Part shown: one piece after another, positions 41,137 to 52,259 of the stretch
Position numbering within the stretch: position 1 is the first letter of the stretch
Layout of the letters: every line of letters begins with the position of its first letter
Source of the DNA: Psychrosphaera algicola
Lineage (GTDB): Bacteria > Pseudomonadota > Gammaproteobacteria > Enterobacterales > Alteromonadaceae
NCBI RefSeq assembly: GCF_028401425.1
Contig: NZ_JAQOMS010000002.1
Coordinates: 3,224,001-3,288,000 of the forward strand
DNA length: 64,000 nt
Direction: 5' to 3'
The notes under the pieces: generated by a model
What the model was told of the DNA's origin: nothing
The model's database searches: none
Seen by the model: only the letters and a program-made list of their open reading frames with translations
Program-made: the position numbers and the translations under genes

Positions 41137-41958
41137 TTAGACCATCGCGGCCTTAATATATAAATCGAATCGGTTCTTTTTTGTTTTTATTTGACTATTT
41201 GGCGTCTGTTCGTTCAAAAACGGCGCATAGTCAGGCCTTTTACTACAACACGTTTTTGCGCTAATTGATAGGCTAACGGTAATAATTGATCGGCATCGGC
41301 ATCATCTCCAACAAAAGATTGGAACAATGCCATATCTTTTTTAACGGCGGCAGATTTTTCTCTATGCGGAAACATTGGGTCGAGATAAACCACGTCGTAT
41401 TGTTGGTTTGATGAAATTGAGTCTTGCAGCGCATCGTGTGACGTTTTATTGATTAACTGCATTCTTTGTTCGAACCAATCAATAGAGCCGTCTGAGATGG
41501 CGCGTCGAAAACCATCCACTAACATCATATAAACAGGCGGCTGTCTTTCAACTAAAGTGACATTGCAGCCAAGACTGGCCAACACAAATGCATCTTTCCC
41601 CATTCCAGCCGTTGCATCTAAAACGGTAGGCGTTGCGCCTTTATTTAGCCCAGCCGCTTTGGCGATAGCTTGGTTTTACCACCTCCGAATTTATGACGAT
41701 GAGCGGTGGCGCCCCCGTAAAGTCCACATTGATTAGGGTTTTTCCGTCTTTAGTTAAACAAAATTTATTGTCTTCAAACAAGCCATAAACCGAACCGTTT
41801 TGCGGGGCCTTGTTAACCATTTGCCAGCCAAACGTTTCTGCAAGTTCGATGAGTTGCAGTGGCGCTGAGCGCCAATTATAAAATGGTAAAGAAGATTGTT
41901 GAGTTTGCTCAGTCAATGGTGTTAGTTCCCGCTTCAATGCCAACAAAATTGTCGCCAA
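41137..41958 (-). CDS. rsmJ: 16S rRNA (guanine-1516-N2)-methyltransferase RsmJ
   Basis: About 265-275 residues. Methylates G1516 of 16S rRNA using S-adenosylmethionine. After repair the body reads NVDFTGGATAHRHKFGGGKT, VLDATAGMGKDAFVLASLGC, YLDPMFPHREKSA and ends RVVVKRPDYAPFL. Lesions: G5 near 41715, a garbled CCCAGG-like site near 41669-41673, and A4 near 41246. No ATG start is seen; TTG at 41958 or, more likely, TTG at 41916 overlapping the stop of the upstream glycosylase gene (TTGACTGA). Next to prlC as in E. coli. Confidence 0.85.
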
Positions 41959-42651
41959 CAGAAAAAGACAATATTCGACTGAGTTGCTTGTACGTTAGAC
42001 CGGTAGACTCGTGCTAAGGCGTTAAAACATTGTTGAATTACGGTTTGGCTTTTTTGCTTGAGATCCCGCCATCAACTAATTTATAAGCTCGAAAATAGGC
42101 TTCATTGTCTCTACTAATTAGAAATCCATCTTTGCCCATAAACCTTAATGCATAAGGGCCTGTGTTTCCACCAAGTCGAGCGCCGTGTTTTTTCAAAAAT
42201 TGCCACAAACCAATAATGTCGTCGCAGGGCCAATTTGCAATAAATTTACCAAATGAGCCGTGTTCAGCGCTTACTTCATAAATCATTTGGGCGTTGGCCT
42301 TAATGGTCATAACCTTATTACCATTACGGATTATGCGTTCGTCTTTGCATTTTTGTTCCCACATTTCGTCGGACATCATCAGCATTTTTTCAATATCAAA
42401 ATTAAAAAGACTTCTTCAAAGCCGGACCATTTTTGCTCAACAACTCGCCATACAAAACCACTTTGAAAAACTTGTTTAGTAAATGCGGCTAACCATCTGT
42501 CGTCAGAAAGACTGGCTATTTCGTCGGCGTCAAATATATCGCCGGCCATATCCATTACTATCTCTTTAGAGCCTTTTCGTTCAATAGCGCGGGCTAATAT
42601 CCGGTCAAAGGGCTCAAGTTTTTTAAAAATTCTGACATTAAAATCGTCCAA
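41909..42651 (-). CDS. DNA-3-methyladenine glycosylase I family protein
   Basis: About 248 residues, Adenine_glyco (Tag-like) family: RWLAAFTKQVFQSGFVWRVVE, RIIRNGNKVMTIKANAQ, EHGSFGKFIANWP, LKKHGARLGGNTGPYALRFMGKD. It excises alkylated purines; this branch is more distant from E. coli Tag and activity is inferred. Two lesions: T5 near 42405 (restores EEVFFNFDIEKMLMM) and CTAAGG at 42014-42019 where CCAGG restores CFNAWHESTGLTYKQLSR and moves the stop to 41909, overlapping the start of rsmJ. It starts 17 bases after the prlC stop. Confidence 0.82.
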
Positions 42652-42668
42652 ATAAAGTCAAATCATGC

Positions 42669-44718
42669 TTATGCGGCAATGCCACAGTGTCGTAATAATG
42701 CATCAATTTCAGGTTCGCGACCTCTAAATGCTTTAAATAATTCCATAGGTTCCGCACTGCCGCCTTTTTCCAGAATATTGGTTAAAAAGCTATTGCCGGT
42801 ATCGGAATTAAAGATCCCGTCTTCTTCAAATTTAGAAAATGCATCAGCTGATAAAACTTCTGCCCACTTGTAAGAATAATATCCAGCTGCATAACCACCT
42901 GCAAATATATGCCCAAAGCCGTGTTGAAAGCGGTTATAAGCAGGTGGTTGAACGACGGCAACTTGCTGTCTGACATCGTCCAAAATAGCCTGAATTTGTG
43001 AACCTTTAGCTGGGTCGTATTCAGCGTGGATTCGGAAATCGAATAAGCTGAACTCTAATTGTCTCGCCATTTGCATCGCTGATTGAAAGTTCTTCGCCGC
43101 AAGCATTTTGTCTAACATGTCTTTTGGCAATGGTTCACCTGTTTCGAAGTGGCCTGAAATAAATGCCAGTGCGTCTTCTTCCCAGCACCAGTTTTCTAAA
43201 AACTGACTTGGTAATTCAACCGCATCCCAGGCTACGCCATTAATACCAGACACAGAGGCTTCGTCAACCTGAGTTAACATGTGATGAATACCGTGGCCAA
43301 ATTCGTGGAATAAAGTAACGACTTCGTCGTGGGTAAACAACGCGGCGTTGTCACCAATAGGTTGATTAAAGTTACAAGTTAAATACGCTACAGGGTTTTG
43401 GAGTTGATCTTCAGACCATAATACTCGTCCGCGACAATCGTCCATCCAAGCACCACCGCGCTTTTTTCTCTTGCGTATAAATCTAGATAGAAACTGCCAC
43501 GGTATTTCTGGTTTTTATCAACGATATCAAAATATTTAACGTCTTTATGCCATTTATCAATGCCGGTTTTAACTTCAGTTACTGTAACCCCAAATAGGCG
43601 ATTTACAACGGTAAACAACCCATCGAGTACTTTACTTTCTGGGAAGTACGGGCGTAACGCTTCGTCTGAAATTGCGTATTTAGCTTGCTTTAATTTTTCA
43701 CTATAAAACGCATAATCCCAAGGATTCAGTTCGCTCACACCAAACTCACTTTGAGCAAATTGGCGTAATTCTTCAACTTCTTGCTGTGCTTGCGGCAGTG
43801 ATTTCTCAGCCAGTTGGCTTAAAAATCCTAATACTTGTTGCGTATTTTCTGCCATTTTTGTTGCCAACGAACTTTCTGCAAATGACTCAAAGCCGAGTAG
43901 TTGCGCCAACTCATGGCGAAGTGCCATCAACTCATCAATAATTTCAGAGTTGTCGTATTGTCCTGCAAATGGCCCTTGGTCAGAAGCTCGAGTTGAAAAT
44001 GCGATAGACATTTCTTTTCGAAGCTCTGCGTTTTCAGAATAGGTCATAACCGGCAGATAACTTGGGAAGTCGAGGGTAAACAGCCAACCGTCTATTTCTT
44101 TTACTTCAGCCATTTGTTTTGCCGCGGCAATTGCAGAGTCAGGTAGCCCTGCTAATTCAACTTCGTCGGTAATGACTTTTTGAAATGCTTGAGTAGCATC
44201 CAATACATTATTGCTAAAAGTTGAGCTCAACTCTGACATTTTTGCTTGGATTTCACCGTAGCGTTTTTGTTTGTCTTCCGGCAAGTCGATACCCGATAAT
44301 TTAAAGTCTCGCAGGGCATTGGTAATAACTTTTTTCTGGGGGTACTTAATGTGGCAAATTCGTCTGATTGAGAATAGGCGTAATAGGCGTCAAACAACCC
44401 CTTGTGTTGACCTACCCAAGTTGAGTATTCACTTATAATAGGTAAACAAGATTCATAGGCTTCGCGCCATTCGTCCGAGCTTAATACCGAGTTTATATGA
44501 GAAATTGGTGACCAAGCGCGACCAAATTGGTCGCTTACTTTGTCAATATTGACCACTAGCGTTTGCCAAGTTTGAGTCGGAAGTTGAACAACCTGTTCGA
44601 TGGACTTTTTGCAGCTATCTAGCAATGACTCTACCGCAGGCTTAATATGTTGAGGCTGGATTTGAGAAAACGGTGGCAGATCAAAATTGGATAAAAGTGG
44701 GTTTGATGAGTCAGACAT
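42669..44718 (-). CDS. prlC: Oligopeptidase A (PrlC, M3 family)
   Basis: About 683 residues. Cytoplasmic zinc metallopeptidase that degrades signal peptides and small peptides. Zinc site FHEFGHGIHHML with downstream VELPSQFLENWCWE; C-terminus AFRGREPEIDALLRHCGI. Two lesions: C5 near 44342 (restores STPQKKVITNALRDFK) and A6 near 43461 (restores EKKRGGAWMDDCRGR). First gene of a four-gene operon with the glycosylase, rsmJ and peroxiredoxin. Confidence 0.93.
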
Positions 44719-44994
44719 ATTGGCTACCTAAATTAGTCGCGGATTAAACGCGTGGCTATTCTTGTGATATTAATTAAGTTAGATAGTACCTTGAAAGTAA
44801 CTTTACAAGGTCTAGTTTTTGTAAATTCTGTACTAGCTGAGTGTTGTTTGTTCACATATTGCTAATTTTTAGCGCATTTTTTCGAGAATATATAACTAAC
44901 ACGAAGGCGATTGCCCGAATCGTTAAATTCGATTTGGTTTTCTGGCGAGTAGGCCATATCCTTATGATAATTAGACTCAATTGGAAATAAATTT

Positions 44995-46346
44995 ATGACA
45001 ACGCATTTTGACTATATCGCCATTGGCGGCGGTAGTGGTGGTATTGCATCGGCAAATCGTGCAGCGATGCGCGGTGCTAAAGTGGCGCTAATCGAAGCAA
45101 AAGCAATGGGCGGCACATGCGTCAACGTTGGTTGTGTTCCTAAAAAGGCGATGTGGTTTGGGGCTCAAGTTGCAGAAGCGATCCATAAATATAGTCCTGA
45201 TTACGGATTTGATGTCACCGTTAATAAATTTGATTGGAGCAAATTAGTTGCGTCTCGTGAAGCTTATATTAAACGTATCCATGGTTCATACGATCGCGTT
45301 TTAGATTCAAACGGTATTACGGTAATTAATGGTTTTGCAAAATTTGTAGATGCTAAAACAGTCGAAGTAGATGGCAAGCAATATACTGCTGACCATATTA
45401 CGATTGCCACAGGCGGTCGACCAACTTGGCCTAAAATAGAAGGGGCTGAATTAGGTATAGATTCAAACGGATTTTTGCTTTAGATGAACAGCCAAAACGT
45501 GCTGTCGTTGTAGGCGCTGGATACATTGCAGTAGAACTTGCTGGTGTATTGCAAAGTTTAGGTACAGAAACTCAGTTAGCGGTTCGAAAACATGCGCCAT
45601 TAAGAACATTTGACCCGATGTTATCAGAGACCTTAGTTGAAATAATGGCACAGGACAATTTGAAACTGTTAACAAACAGTACACCAAGTCGTGTTGAAAA
45701 AGCCGCTGACGGTTCACTGGTGTTACATTTTGAAAATGGCACAAGCGTAGAAACCGATTGTGTTATTTGGGCAATCGGCCGCACGCCTTCTACAGATGGC
45801 ATTAATATCGAAAAAGCCGGTGTAGAGGTTGATTCTCGTGGTTACGTCCCAGTAAACGAACATCATGAAACTAATGTTCCGGGTATTTACGCCCTAGGCG
45901 ATATTATCGGTAAGATTGAGTTAACACCAATTGCTGTTAAATCTGGCCGTATATTGGCTGAACGATTATTTAACGGCATTACCGATGTCGTGATGGATTA
46001 TTCCTTAGTTCCAACTGTGGTATTTAGTCACCCTGCAATTGGGACTATGGGGCTAACTGAACCTGAAGCGGTTGCTCAATACGGGGAAGAAAACGTTAAA
46101 GTATATAACTCAAGTTTTGCCGCTATGTATACTGCGGTTACGGAACACAGACAAATGACCAAAATGAAACTTGTTTGTGCCGGTGACGACGAAAAAGTTG
46201 TTGGTCTACACGGTATTGGACTCGGTATGGATGAGATTTTACAGGGCTTTGCTGTAGCAATTAAAATGGGCGCGACAAAGGCCGATTTTGATGCTTGCGT
46301 TGCAATTCACCCTACCTCAGCTGAAGAGTACGTTACTTTGCGTTAA
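44995..46346 (+). CDS. gor: Glutathione-disulfide reductase
   Basis: About 450 residues. NADPH-dependent flavoenzyme keeping glutathione reduced. FAD site IAIGGGSGGIASANRA, redox disulfide GGTCVNVGCVPKK, NADP site VVVGAGYIAVELAG, interface HPTSAEE with catalytic His near the C-terminus. T5 near 45473 should be T6 (restores SNGFFALDEQPKRA). Followed by a terminator. Confidence 0.95.
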
Positions 46347-46352
46347 TTTGCT

Positions 46353-46446
46353 CATATCGATTTGGTGAAGCTTTGCACTTGGGTTAGACCTAACCCTTAA
46401 AGAAAAACCTGAATAATGCACTGTGTTATTCAGGTTTTTTCTGTTT
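46353..46446 (+). repeat. Gor-downstream repeat, copy A
   Basis: About 90 bases that reappear, with roughly 12 mismatches over 79 aligned bases and one short gap, at 49064-49151 in the same orientation. Includes the gor terminator. The two copies flank the FlgO/TPR gene. Confidence 0.65.
46403..46440 (+). terminator. gor terminator
   Basis: Stem AAAAACCTGAATAA/TTATTCAGGTTTTTT with a 9-base loop and T6 tail. A diverged copy of this region occurs at 49064-49151. Confidence 0.85.
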
Positions 46447-46568
46447 TTTCACCAGAATTTAAATCTGCGTATTACCATCCATTTTGCCGTGAAGTAATAG
46501 AAGTTAATTCGAAAGGCTTTTATACATTGCAGCGTTTTAATTCAGCAACATGCCATGTGTCCCTCACT

Positions 46569-48703
46569 TTACTTTGTTGGTGATGCAGTAACTTTCTCTG
46601 CCACTAAATCCGGGTTCCATTTTCTGAAGGTACGATCCAAAAATGCATTAGCAAGCGGCTCAAACTCAGGGTGTTGGCTCAAACCATAATAAACGGGCGC
46701 AGTTAAGATAAATTTTTCAATCCCTATCAAGTATGTATCCAGCATTGGTTGGCGCTTAAACATATTCTGGGTTTGTTGCTCAGAAATACCGCCAATGAAA
46801 TCCATAATCCCTGCACAGAACCAACCGACCTTATTTTGTGTTTGTTGGCATTGAGAAGAGCTATAAGCAAGACTAGTTTTCAGTACTTGAACATACCTGT
46901 CGTCGCCTTTACGTTTTTTAATGGCAGCATAGTCATAAGGCTCTGTCTGATTAAGATCAACGCGTTGGATAAACTCCTCTGCGCTTAACCCTGTCAACTG
47001 CTGTTGTTGTTCATACAAAGTTTCGTCGCCCAACAGCAGCTTATAAAATACCAGTAATTCAGTTTGGGTAGACTCACTAATCGGTAATTGTTGATAACGC
47101 TGTTGCTGTTGTTCGTTTAGTTTTCCGCGCGTATCTAAATCCAGTAGTAATAATAAGGCGTTAATAAATTGTTCTGCATATTCAGGCGACTGGCGTAATT
47201 CTTCGTCAATATAATCCAGCGCAGTATCGATATTGCCGGCCAGTATGTTGATTGCGGATTTTGCCCTTCTATAGTCTGCACTGGGTTCGCTACGGTAGTC
47301 ATTAATAAGCGCTAAGGTCGCTTCAATATCTTGTTGGTAGGCGTAGCTATAATAAATATTGGGTAAGAAGTTTTGTGTGTTTTCGGGAAATAGCTTTTCC
47401 ATTGTTGATAACATTGCTTGAGCTTTATCTGGCTGTTCCGTTACAAGATACAAAAACACTAAGTTGGTGATATTTATCTGACTTTGTGGATTGGTTTTTA
47501 GTATTTTCTCCCTTCGCTTGATGCCATCTAGAATATTATCCAACGCTAAAGTACTCACATTTTGAATTAGCGGGTCATTAGGGGCTTTTTCATAAGCTTG
47601 TTGATAAAGCTTGACACTTATTGCTAAGTTACCGCTGTCCGAAGCCTGTGTTGCTATTACCAGCGTTTTAAGTGGAAAATCAGGTGCAATCATTAGTTCC
47701 CAAAACAAACGTTCTTTTTCTGCCTGACGCAAAGACTCTATAAAGCCACCATAATTATCAGCAAAGCTATACACCATGTAGAGTTGTGCCTTGGCCAAAT
47801 AAAATTGCTCATCTAGTTTTATAGCTTGTTGTAATATGTCAGCAGCTTGTTTTAATGATTCCGAACTGCGCTGATAGGCGAGCTCCCGCCCCTGAATAAA
47901 CAACTCATAGGCCTGTGGATTGGTGGTCATACCGGCTTCATGTTCCACTTGCTCGGGTAACAGATTTAGTTTGAGTGCTTGGGTAATGGCAAAAGTCAGT
48001 TCATCTTGCAGGGCAAAGATACTGGTTAATTCGCGATCATAGGTTTGTGACCAAATATGCGCACCACTGGTGACTTCAATCAACTGAGCAGTTATTCGGA
48101 CCTTGTCTCTATCTTTGCGCACGCTACCTTCTAGTACATAGTTAACATTGAGTTTTTGGCCAATTTCACGAATATCGGTGTTACTGTCTTTAAAATTAAA
48201 TGATGAGGTACGGGCAATCACCACTAACTGATTTAACCGCGCCAAAGAATTAAGAATTTCTTCGGCAATGCCATCACCAAAATAACCTTGGGATTTATCC
48301 GGGCTCATATCTTCAAATGGTAATACTGCGATAGAACGTTCTAAACTAACATCAGCACTGGAGGTAAATAGTTTTTCATAGGCGATAAATGCTAAGGCCA
48401 GCACCAATGCGCCTGCTAACAGGTAATTGATTTTATTGCCGGTTTGCTCACCAATAGACTCGTCGATATCAACCTCATGGGTGCGTTTAAGCCCTTCAGG
48501 GGTGAGTTCAAATGCCGAGCAAAAATGCATACAAAAGGAAAGGCAATCGTCAGAATAACCGTGGTAATGGTGCTGAATAAAATAGGCAAGTGTAAAGCGG
48601 GTGAAATCACCGCAACAATTTGTAGGATAATCCAGCAGGTTACCAAATAAACACTGGCAACCTTAAATACATTTCGGCGTTTTAATTCGGTAAAAAATGT
48701 CAT
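46569..48703 (-). CDS. FlgO/TolB-like domain and TPR membrane protein
   Basis: About 711 residues. Opening FFTELKRRNVFKVASVYLVTCW with two membrane helices, WAFELTPEGLKR linker, third helix (INYLLAGALVLALAFIAYE), then a FlgO-like domain (SIAVLPFEDMSPDKSQGYFGDG, VLEGSVRKDRDKVRITAQL, IWSQTYDREL) and C-terminal TPR units. This architecture is common among marine gammaproteobacterial regulators, sometimes with an N-terminal DNA-binding or cyclase domain, here with none. The function is unknown; assembly of an inner-membrane signalling or polymer-related complex is a guess. The frame is broken at 48515-48519 (CCGAG where CCCAGG restores CIFAWAFELTPEG). Confidence 0.8.
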
Positions 48704-49200
48704 CCGTGATGCTCATTATTTTTTATAAATTAACAATAATGGATTAACAACAACAGTACAATAGATATACAAATCAATCTAAAGTTTAAACCGCACGATT
48801 CCACTACAGGTGCAGATTAATGTTGTTTACATTAAGCGAGTGATCATTGGAAACTCATTCAGCTAGCCAAAAGTCGACTGTCGCTAGTTTTGAAAATAAT
48901 TGGTAAATGGCTGTTGGAGCGTATCCCTAATGCCTAATTCAACAACATACTTTGAAAGTTCTTCATAATTATGTAAATGCTTAGCAGAATGAACGAACAG
49001 GAAGCAAGTAAAGTCCTGAGTCAGATACTAGGTTAAAAATTATGTACGTTGGGTTAATCTTCGCATCTTGATTTAGTGAAGTTTTGCTCTTGAGTTAGCT
49101 CTACCCCTTGAAGAAAAACCTAAATAATGCGCTGTGTTATTCTGTTTTTTTATTTTGTAACCTTTATCGCGATCAGTTAACGCAAACAAAACTACAATTG
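48704..49200. other. 500-bp intergenic region with repeat copy and possible gene remnant
   Basis: Left half AT-rich with no gene. On the minus strand 48884-49027 an uninterrupted 47-codon frame (containing AKHLHNYEELSKYVVELG) looks protein-like but has no start and no recognised family, so it may be a gene relic. The right part holds repeat copy B. Confidence 0.4.
49064..49151 (+). repeat. Gor-downstream repeat, copy B (degenerate)
   Basis: Diverged direct copy of 46353-46446: shared runs include AAGAAAAACCT and CTGTGTTATTC. The right arm of the hairpin has a deletion, so it is unlikely to terminate transcription as well as copy A. Confidence 0.65.
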
Positions 49201-50082
49201 TTAGCTCGGTTTTATGTCATACCAAGGTTTAAAGCCTGACGGGATCAAAGAAAAGTCAACGTCGTTTTGCAATTCGATTATGTGGCGTTGCTCTAGGTTG
49301 GCATCGTTAATAATTTTTTGGTGGTCATTAAACTCATAAAATATCTTGTCAAAGGTGCCGTTTTTGATCAGTACCAAAAGCGCTTGTTGTATTTTATTTG
49401 CTAATTTCTCATCTTCAGCCCGAACAAAATAGTAAATGGCAGAGCGGTATCTAAATAACAAATTTTCATCTACGTGGAGGTTTTTCCCTTTACATTTGAT
49501 AAGTCTGAATAGGTTTCAAGCACGCCTCTTAACGTGTAGTCATAAATACTGCGCCCAACATTTTGGTATATTTGATCTAGCAGTGTGGTTTCAAACACGT
49601 TAAAGCCATTGTTCCTTAGGATTGTTGAATCTGGCCAATCGTGGCTCTGGGCGGCTAAAAGGCTTTTTATGGCTGGCAGGTTTTCCGGCTGAGTAAAATG
49701 ATGTTTGGTGTTGGTGTTTGTTGTGGCAATTCGGTACCCGATAAACCCTTTCATTAAGGGAATGCGTATCGGTCGATAATTTTTTCACGCTCGGCGGTGG
49801 TTACCGTCCAAACAATATCGAGCTTTTTTGAGTCAAACTTTTAAGCTGCCTTCGCTGTAACATTGGGACCGACACCGGCTCCAATTTACAACCGCCGAAA
49901 TCGCGATTAATGACAAGGCAGACTTCTTCTAACATCCTAACGCTATAACTTGTATTTTGTGCCGCTGTATCGAGCTGCGCCATGTACTTTATGTTTGTCT
50001 GGGCATTAAGTCCCATCCCCACCAAGAGCAAGGTAAAAGAGAGGATGTAGAGCTGACTTTTTGTTATTTTCAAAAACGACAC
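49201..50082 (-). CDS. Periplasmic solute-binding type 3 domain protein
   Basis: About 293 residues: signal peptide (LYILSFTLLLVGMGLNA), then a small amino-acid-binding-like fold (SYSVRMLEEVCLVINRDFGGCKLEPV ... KGFIGYRIATTN ... VGRSIYDYTLRGVLETYSDL ... FVRAEDEKLANKIQQALLVL). Lone SBP_bac_3 proteins without a transporter are common in Alteromonadales and may act as sensors. Lesions: A6 near 49824 (restores TQKKLDIVWTVTTAE) and A5 near 49484 (restores VKGKNLHVDENLLF). Confidence 0.75.
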
Positions 50083-50253
50083 CCAAATTTGGATTATAAA
50101 ATGCGAAACCTATAGTAAAAATATAGCAGTAGATTTTAAATGTGGTTGAGAATATTAAATTTAGCCTGTCGCCCCACCATTTATCACCACTTATATTAAA
50201 TTTTTGTGAATCGAAGTTTATCTAGATATTTAGCTTAAGCTTGTATTTATTAG

Positions 50254-50934
50254 TTGTTTTGTGTGGAGAACTCGGTGGTTAGTTTGACCAAGGCTTATTA
50301 CAAGCCAGTAATGTATGTTGAGTTTGTTTTGTTGTTTATCGTTTTACCCATCGTTGTTTATTTTTTAAGGCATACAGTAGCACCCTATTTATTATTGTGT
50401 CTGATCACAATTTTACTTTGGTGTTTGTTGTCACTGGTAACAGACCCGCGTTTTAAGCGCTTCAGGTTGTGGAACTTAGAAAAACTGCGAGAATTTCTGC
50501 CTAATGTCATGAAGACCTTTTTACTGGCGGCGTTTGTTATCACGTTGGCGAGTTGGTGGTTTACGCCCCAGTGGCTGTTCTCACTGCCGTTAGAGCAAAC
50601 CCTAATGTGGATTGCCCTGCTATTTTTATATCCGGTTTTATCCGCATGGCCACAGGAAGTAATTTTCAGAACTTACCTATTTCATCGATATAAACATATA
50701 TTCAAAAGTAAAAATTTACGAGCCTGGTTAAGTGCACTCAGCTTTGCATTAGCACATTTAATGTTTGCCAACTGGATAGCTGTTGTGGGGTCATTTTTTG
50801 CAGGATTGGTCTTTGCTTATACTTATATGCACAGTCGTTCAACTTTACTTGTGACTCTAGAGCACAGTTTATGGGGCTGTTGGTTATTTACTGCCGGTCT
50901 AGGCATACATTTTGACAGCGGCATGTTGACCTAA
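50254..50934 (+). CDS. CPBP family intramembrane metalloprotease
   Basis: 226 residues, intact, about six to seven membrane segments. The active-site motifs are present as WPQEVIFRTYLFHR (variant of EExxxR, with Gln in place of the first Glu), FALAHLMFANW and LEHSLWG. CAAX/CPBP proteases cleave membrane proteins or peptides; the Gln variant occurs in a bacterial subgroup. Substrate unknown. It is convergent with the sigma operon. Confidence 0.8.
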   Translation: MFCVENSVVSLTKAYYKPVMYVEFVLLFIVLPIVVYFLRHTVAPYLLLCLITILLWCLLSLVTDPRFKRFRLWNLEKLREFLPNVMKTFLLAAFVITLASWWFTPQWLFSLPLEQTLMWIALLFLYPVLSAWPQEVIFRTYLFHRYKHIFKSKNLRAWLSALSFALAHLMFANWIAVVGSFFAGLVFAYTYMHSRSTLLVTLEHSLWGCWLFTAGLGIHFDSGMLT

Positions 50935-50986
50935 GCCTAAAAGCTGGGACTGTCAGCCGCTGTCGAATGACATGTTTAATTGATGA

Positions 50987-51585
50987 TTATGACGGGCATT
51001 GTTGAAGCGAATCTCGGTTTTCAATTGCGGTAATAAATCCATTTTCATCCGCCATAAGATAAACCGCTTTGCCAGCAACCATCTGACTATGGCTTGGTGC
51101 ATGAAGAAGGTGATTAACCATTTCTCGCGACAGCTGAAATACACCAACATCACATACTTGGATGACAATTTCATTGTCTATGCTTTTTACGATACCGGGC
51201 AACTTACGTTTATCTTTTAATGATTCGATGGCGGCAAGGTATTGCTGGTAATGTGCATTTTCTTTAATGTTTTTAACATCGTTTTGGTCGGCACTTAAAA
51301 ACGTTACATCGTGGTAATAGGTCGTTGTATGGTCCGTATTATAAGTAGCTACAACGGAATACTGCTCATTAGTCTGTAGTGGGGCGTCGTTTCTGTTCCA
51401 ACCAAATATAATAACGGCGACAAATATGCCCATGGCGTACTGCCAGCTCACCCATTTCCAAATAGAGGGTTTTGTTTGTTTAGCATTTGCCAATATGGCT
51501 TCTTGCAAATTAGGCGGTGGAACTACGTTTTTTTTCGATTTTCGTAACATTCTTGTAATCGAGTTTCTGTGTGTTTGTTTGACAT
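50987..51585 (-). CDS. Probable anti-sigma-type membrane protein (apparently fused to the sigma factor)
   Basis: About 200 residues: cytoplasmic head (MLRKSKKNVVPPPNLQEAILANAK), one membrane helix (YAMGIFVAVIIFGW), and a periplasmic tail ending ENRDSLQQCPS. In the raw sequence it is continuous with the sigma factor in one 398-codon frame. A GGGGAG ribosome-binding site and ATG at 51585 sit at the joint, and adding one G to G4 (51593-51596) ends the sigma gene with TAA while one added A near 51550 joins the new ATG to MLRKSKK. I therefore call two genes; a genuine fusion is the alternative. Confidence 0.6.
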
Positions 51586-51587
51586 AA

Positions 51588-52183
51588 TTACTCCCCTCTC
51601 GTGTTTCACCAATGAGGGTGGTTAGTGTTTGTTTAGCATAACGTAAGCGACTTTTAACTGTCTCCATTTCGCAATGGGTAATTTGAGCAATTTCTCTCAA
51701 TCTGAACCCCTCTTGCTGCAAAATAAACGCTTCTCTTTGGAGAAAAGGTAACTCATTAAAGGCCGCGTCAAAACGCTGTTGTTGTTCTATTTCATTCATA
51801 ACATCAAATTGAGCTTTGGATGGTGTTGAATGGTCATTTATATTTGATTCGTCAAACTCTTCAACTTGCCATCGCTGTTGTTTTCGTAATTCGTCAATAA
51901 GTGCGCTTCGGGCAATTTTAAACAACCAACTTTTTACTGTGCCTGTATCAGAAAATGAGCGTCTATTTTTAATGACTTTTTCCCATGCCATTTGGCAGAC
52001 ATCGGAGGCTAGCTCAGGGCCTACTTGGCTAAACAAGTAATGGTAAAGATCTTTTTCGAGTCGTTTTACGATTTCTTTTATGTATTTTAATTCGCCCGAG
52101 TCCGCATATTTCAACATGAGATTTTCGTTTGATTCGGCAATATTAAGCCAGTTCTTCAATCCGATCGTAATATTCATCAACAT
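51588..52183 (-). CDS. ECF-type RNA polymerase sigma factor
   Basis: About 198 residues. Sigma-2 region (SDVCQMAWEKVIKNRRSF ... VKSWLFKIARSALIDELRKQ) and sigma-4 helix-turn-helix (LPFLQREAFILQQEGFRLREIA, EMETVKSRLRYAKQTL). Directs RNA polymerase to a stress regulon. Downstream of a TonB-like gene and upstream of a one-helix membrane protein that fits an anti-sigma factor. Stop position follows from the repair described for that neighbour. Confidence 0.8.
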
Positions 52184-52259
52184 CCTTAACTTCGGCGTTT
52201 ACTAACCGTTTTTTGTTAGCTAAAACGGCTAGTCTATCGCGGCTTGAAGTTGTAATAAC

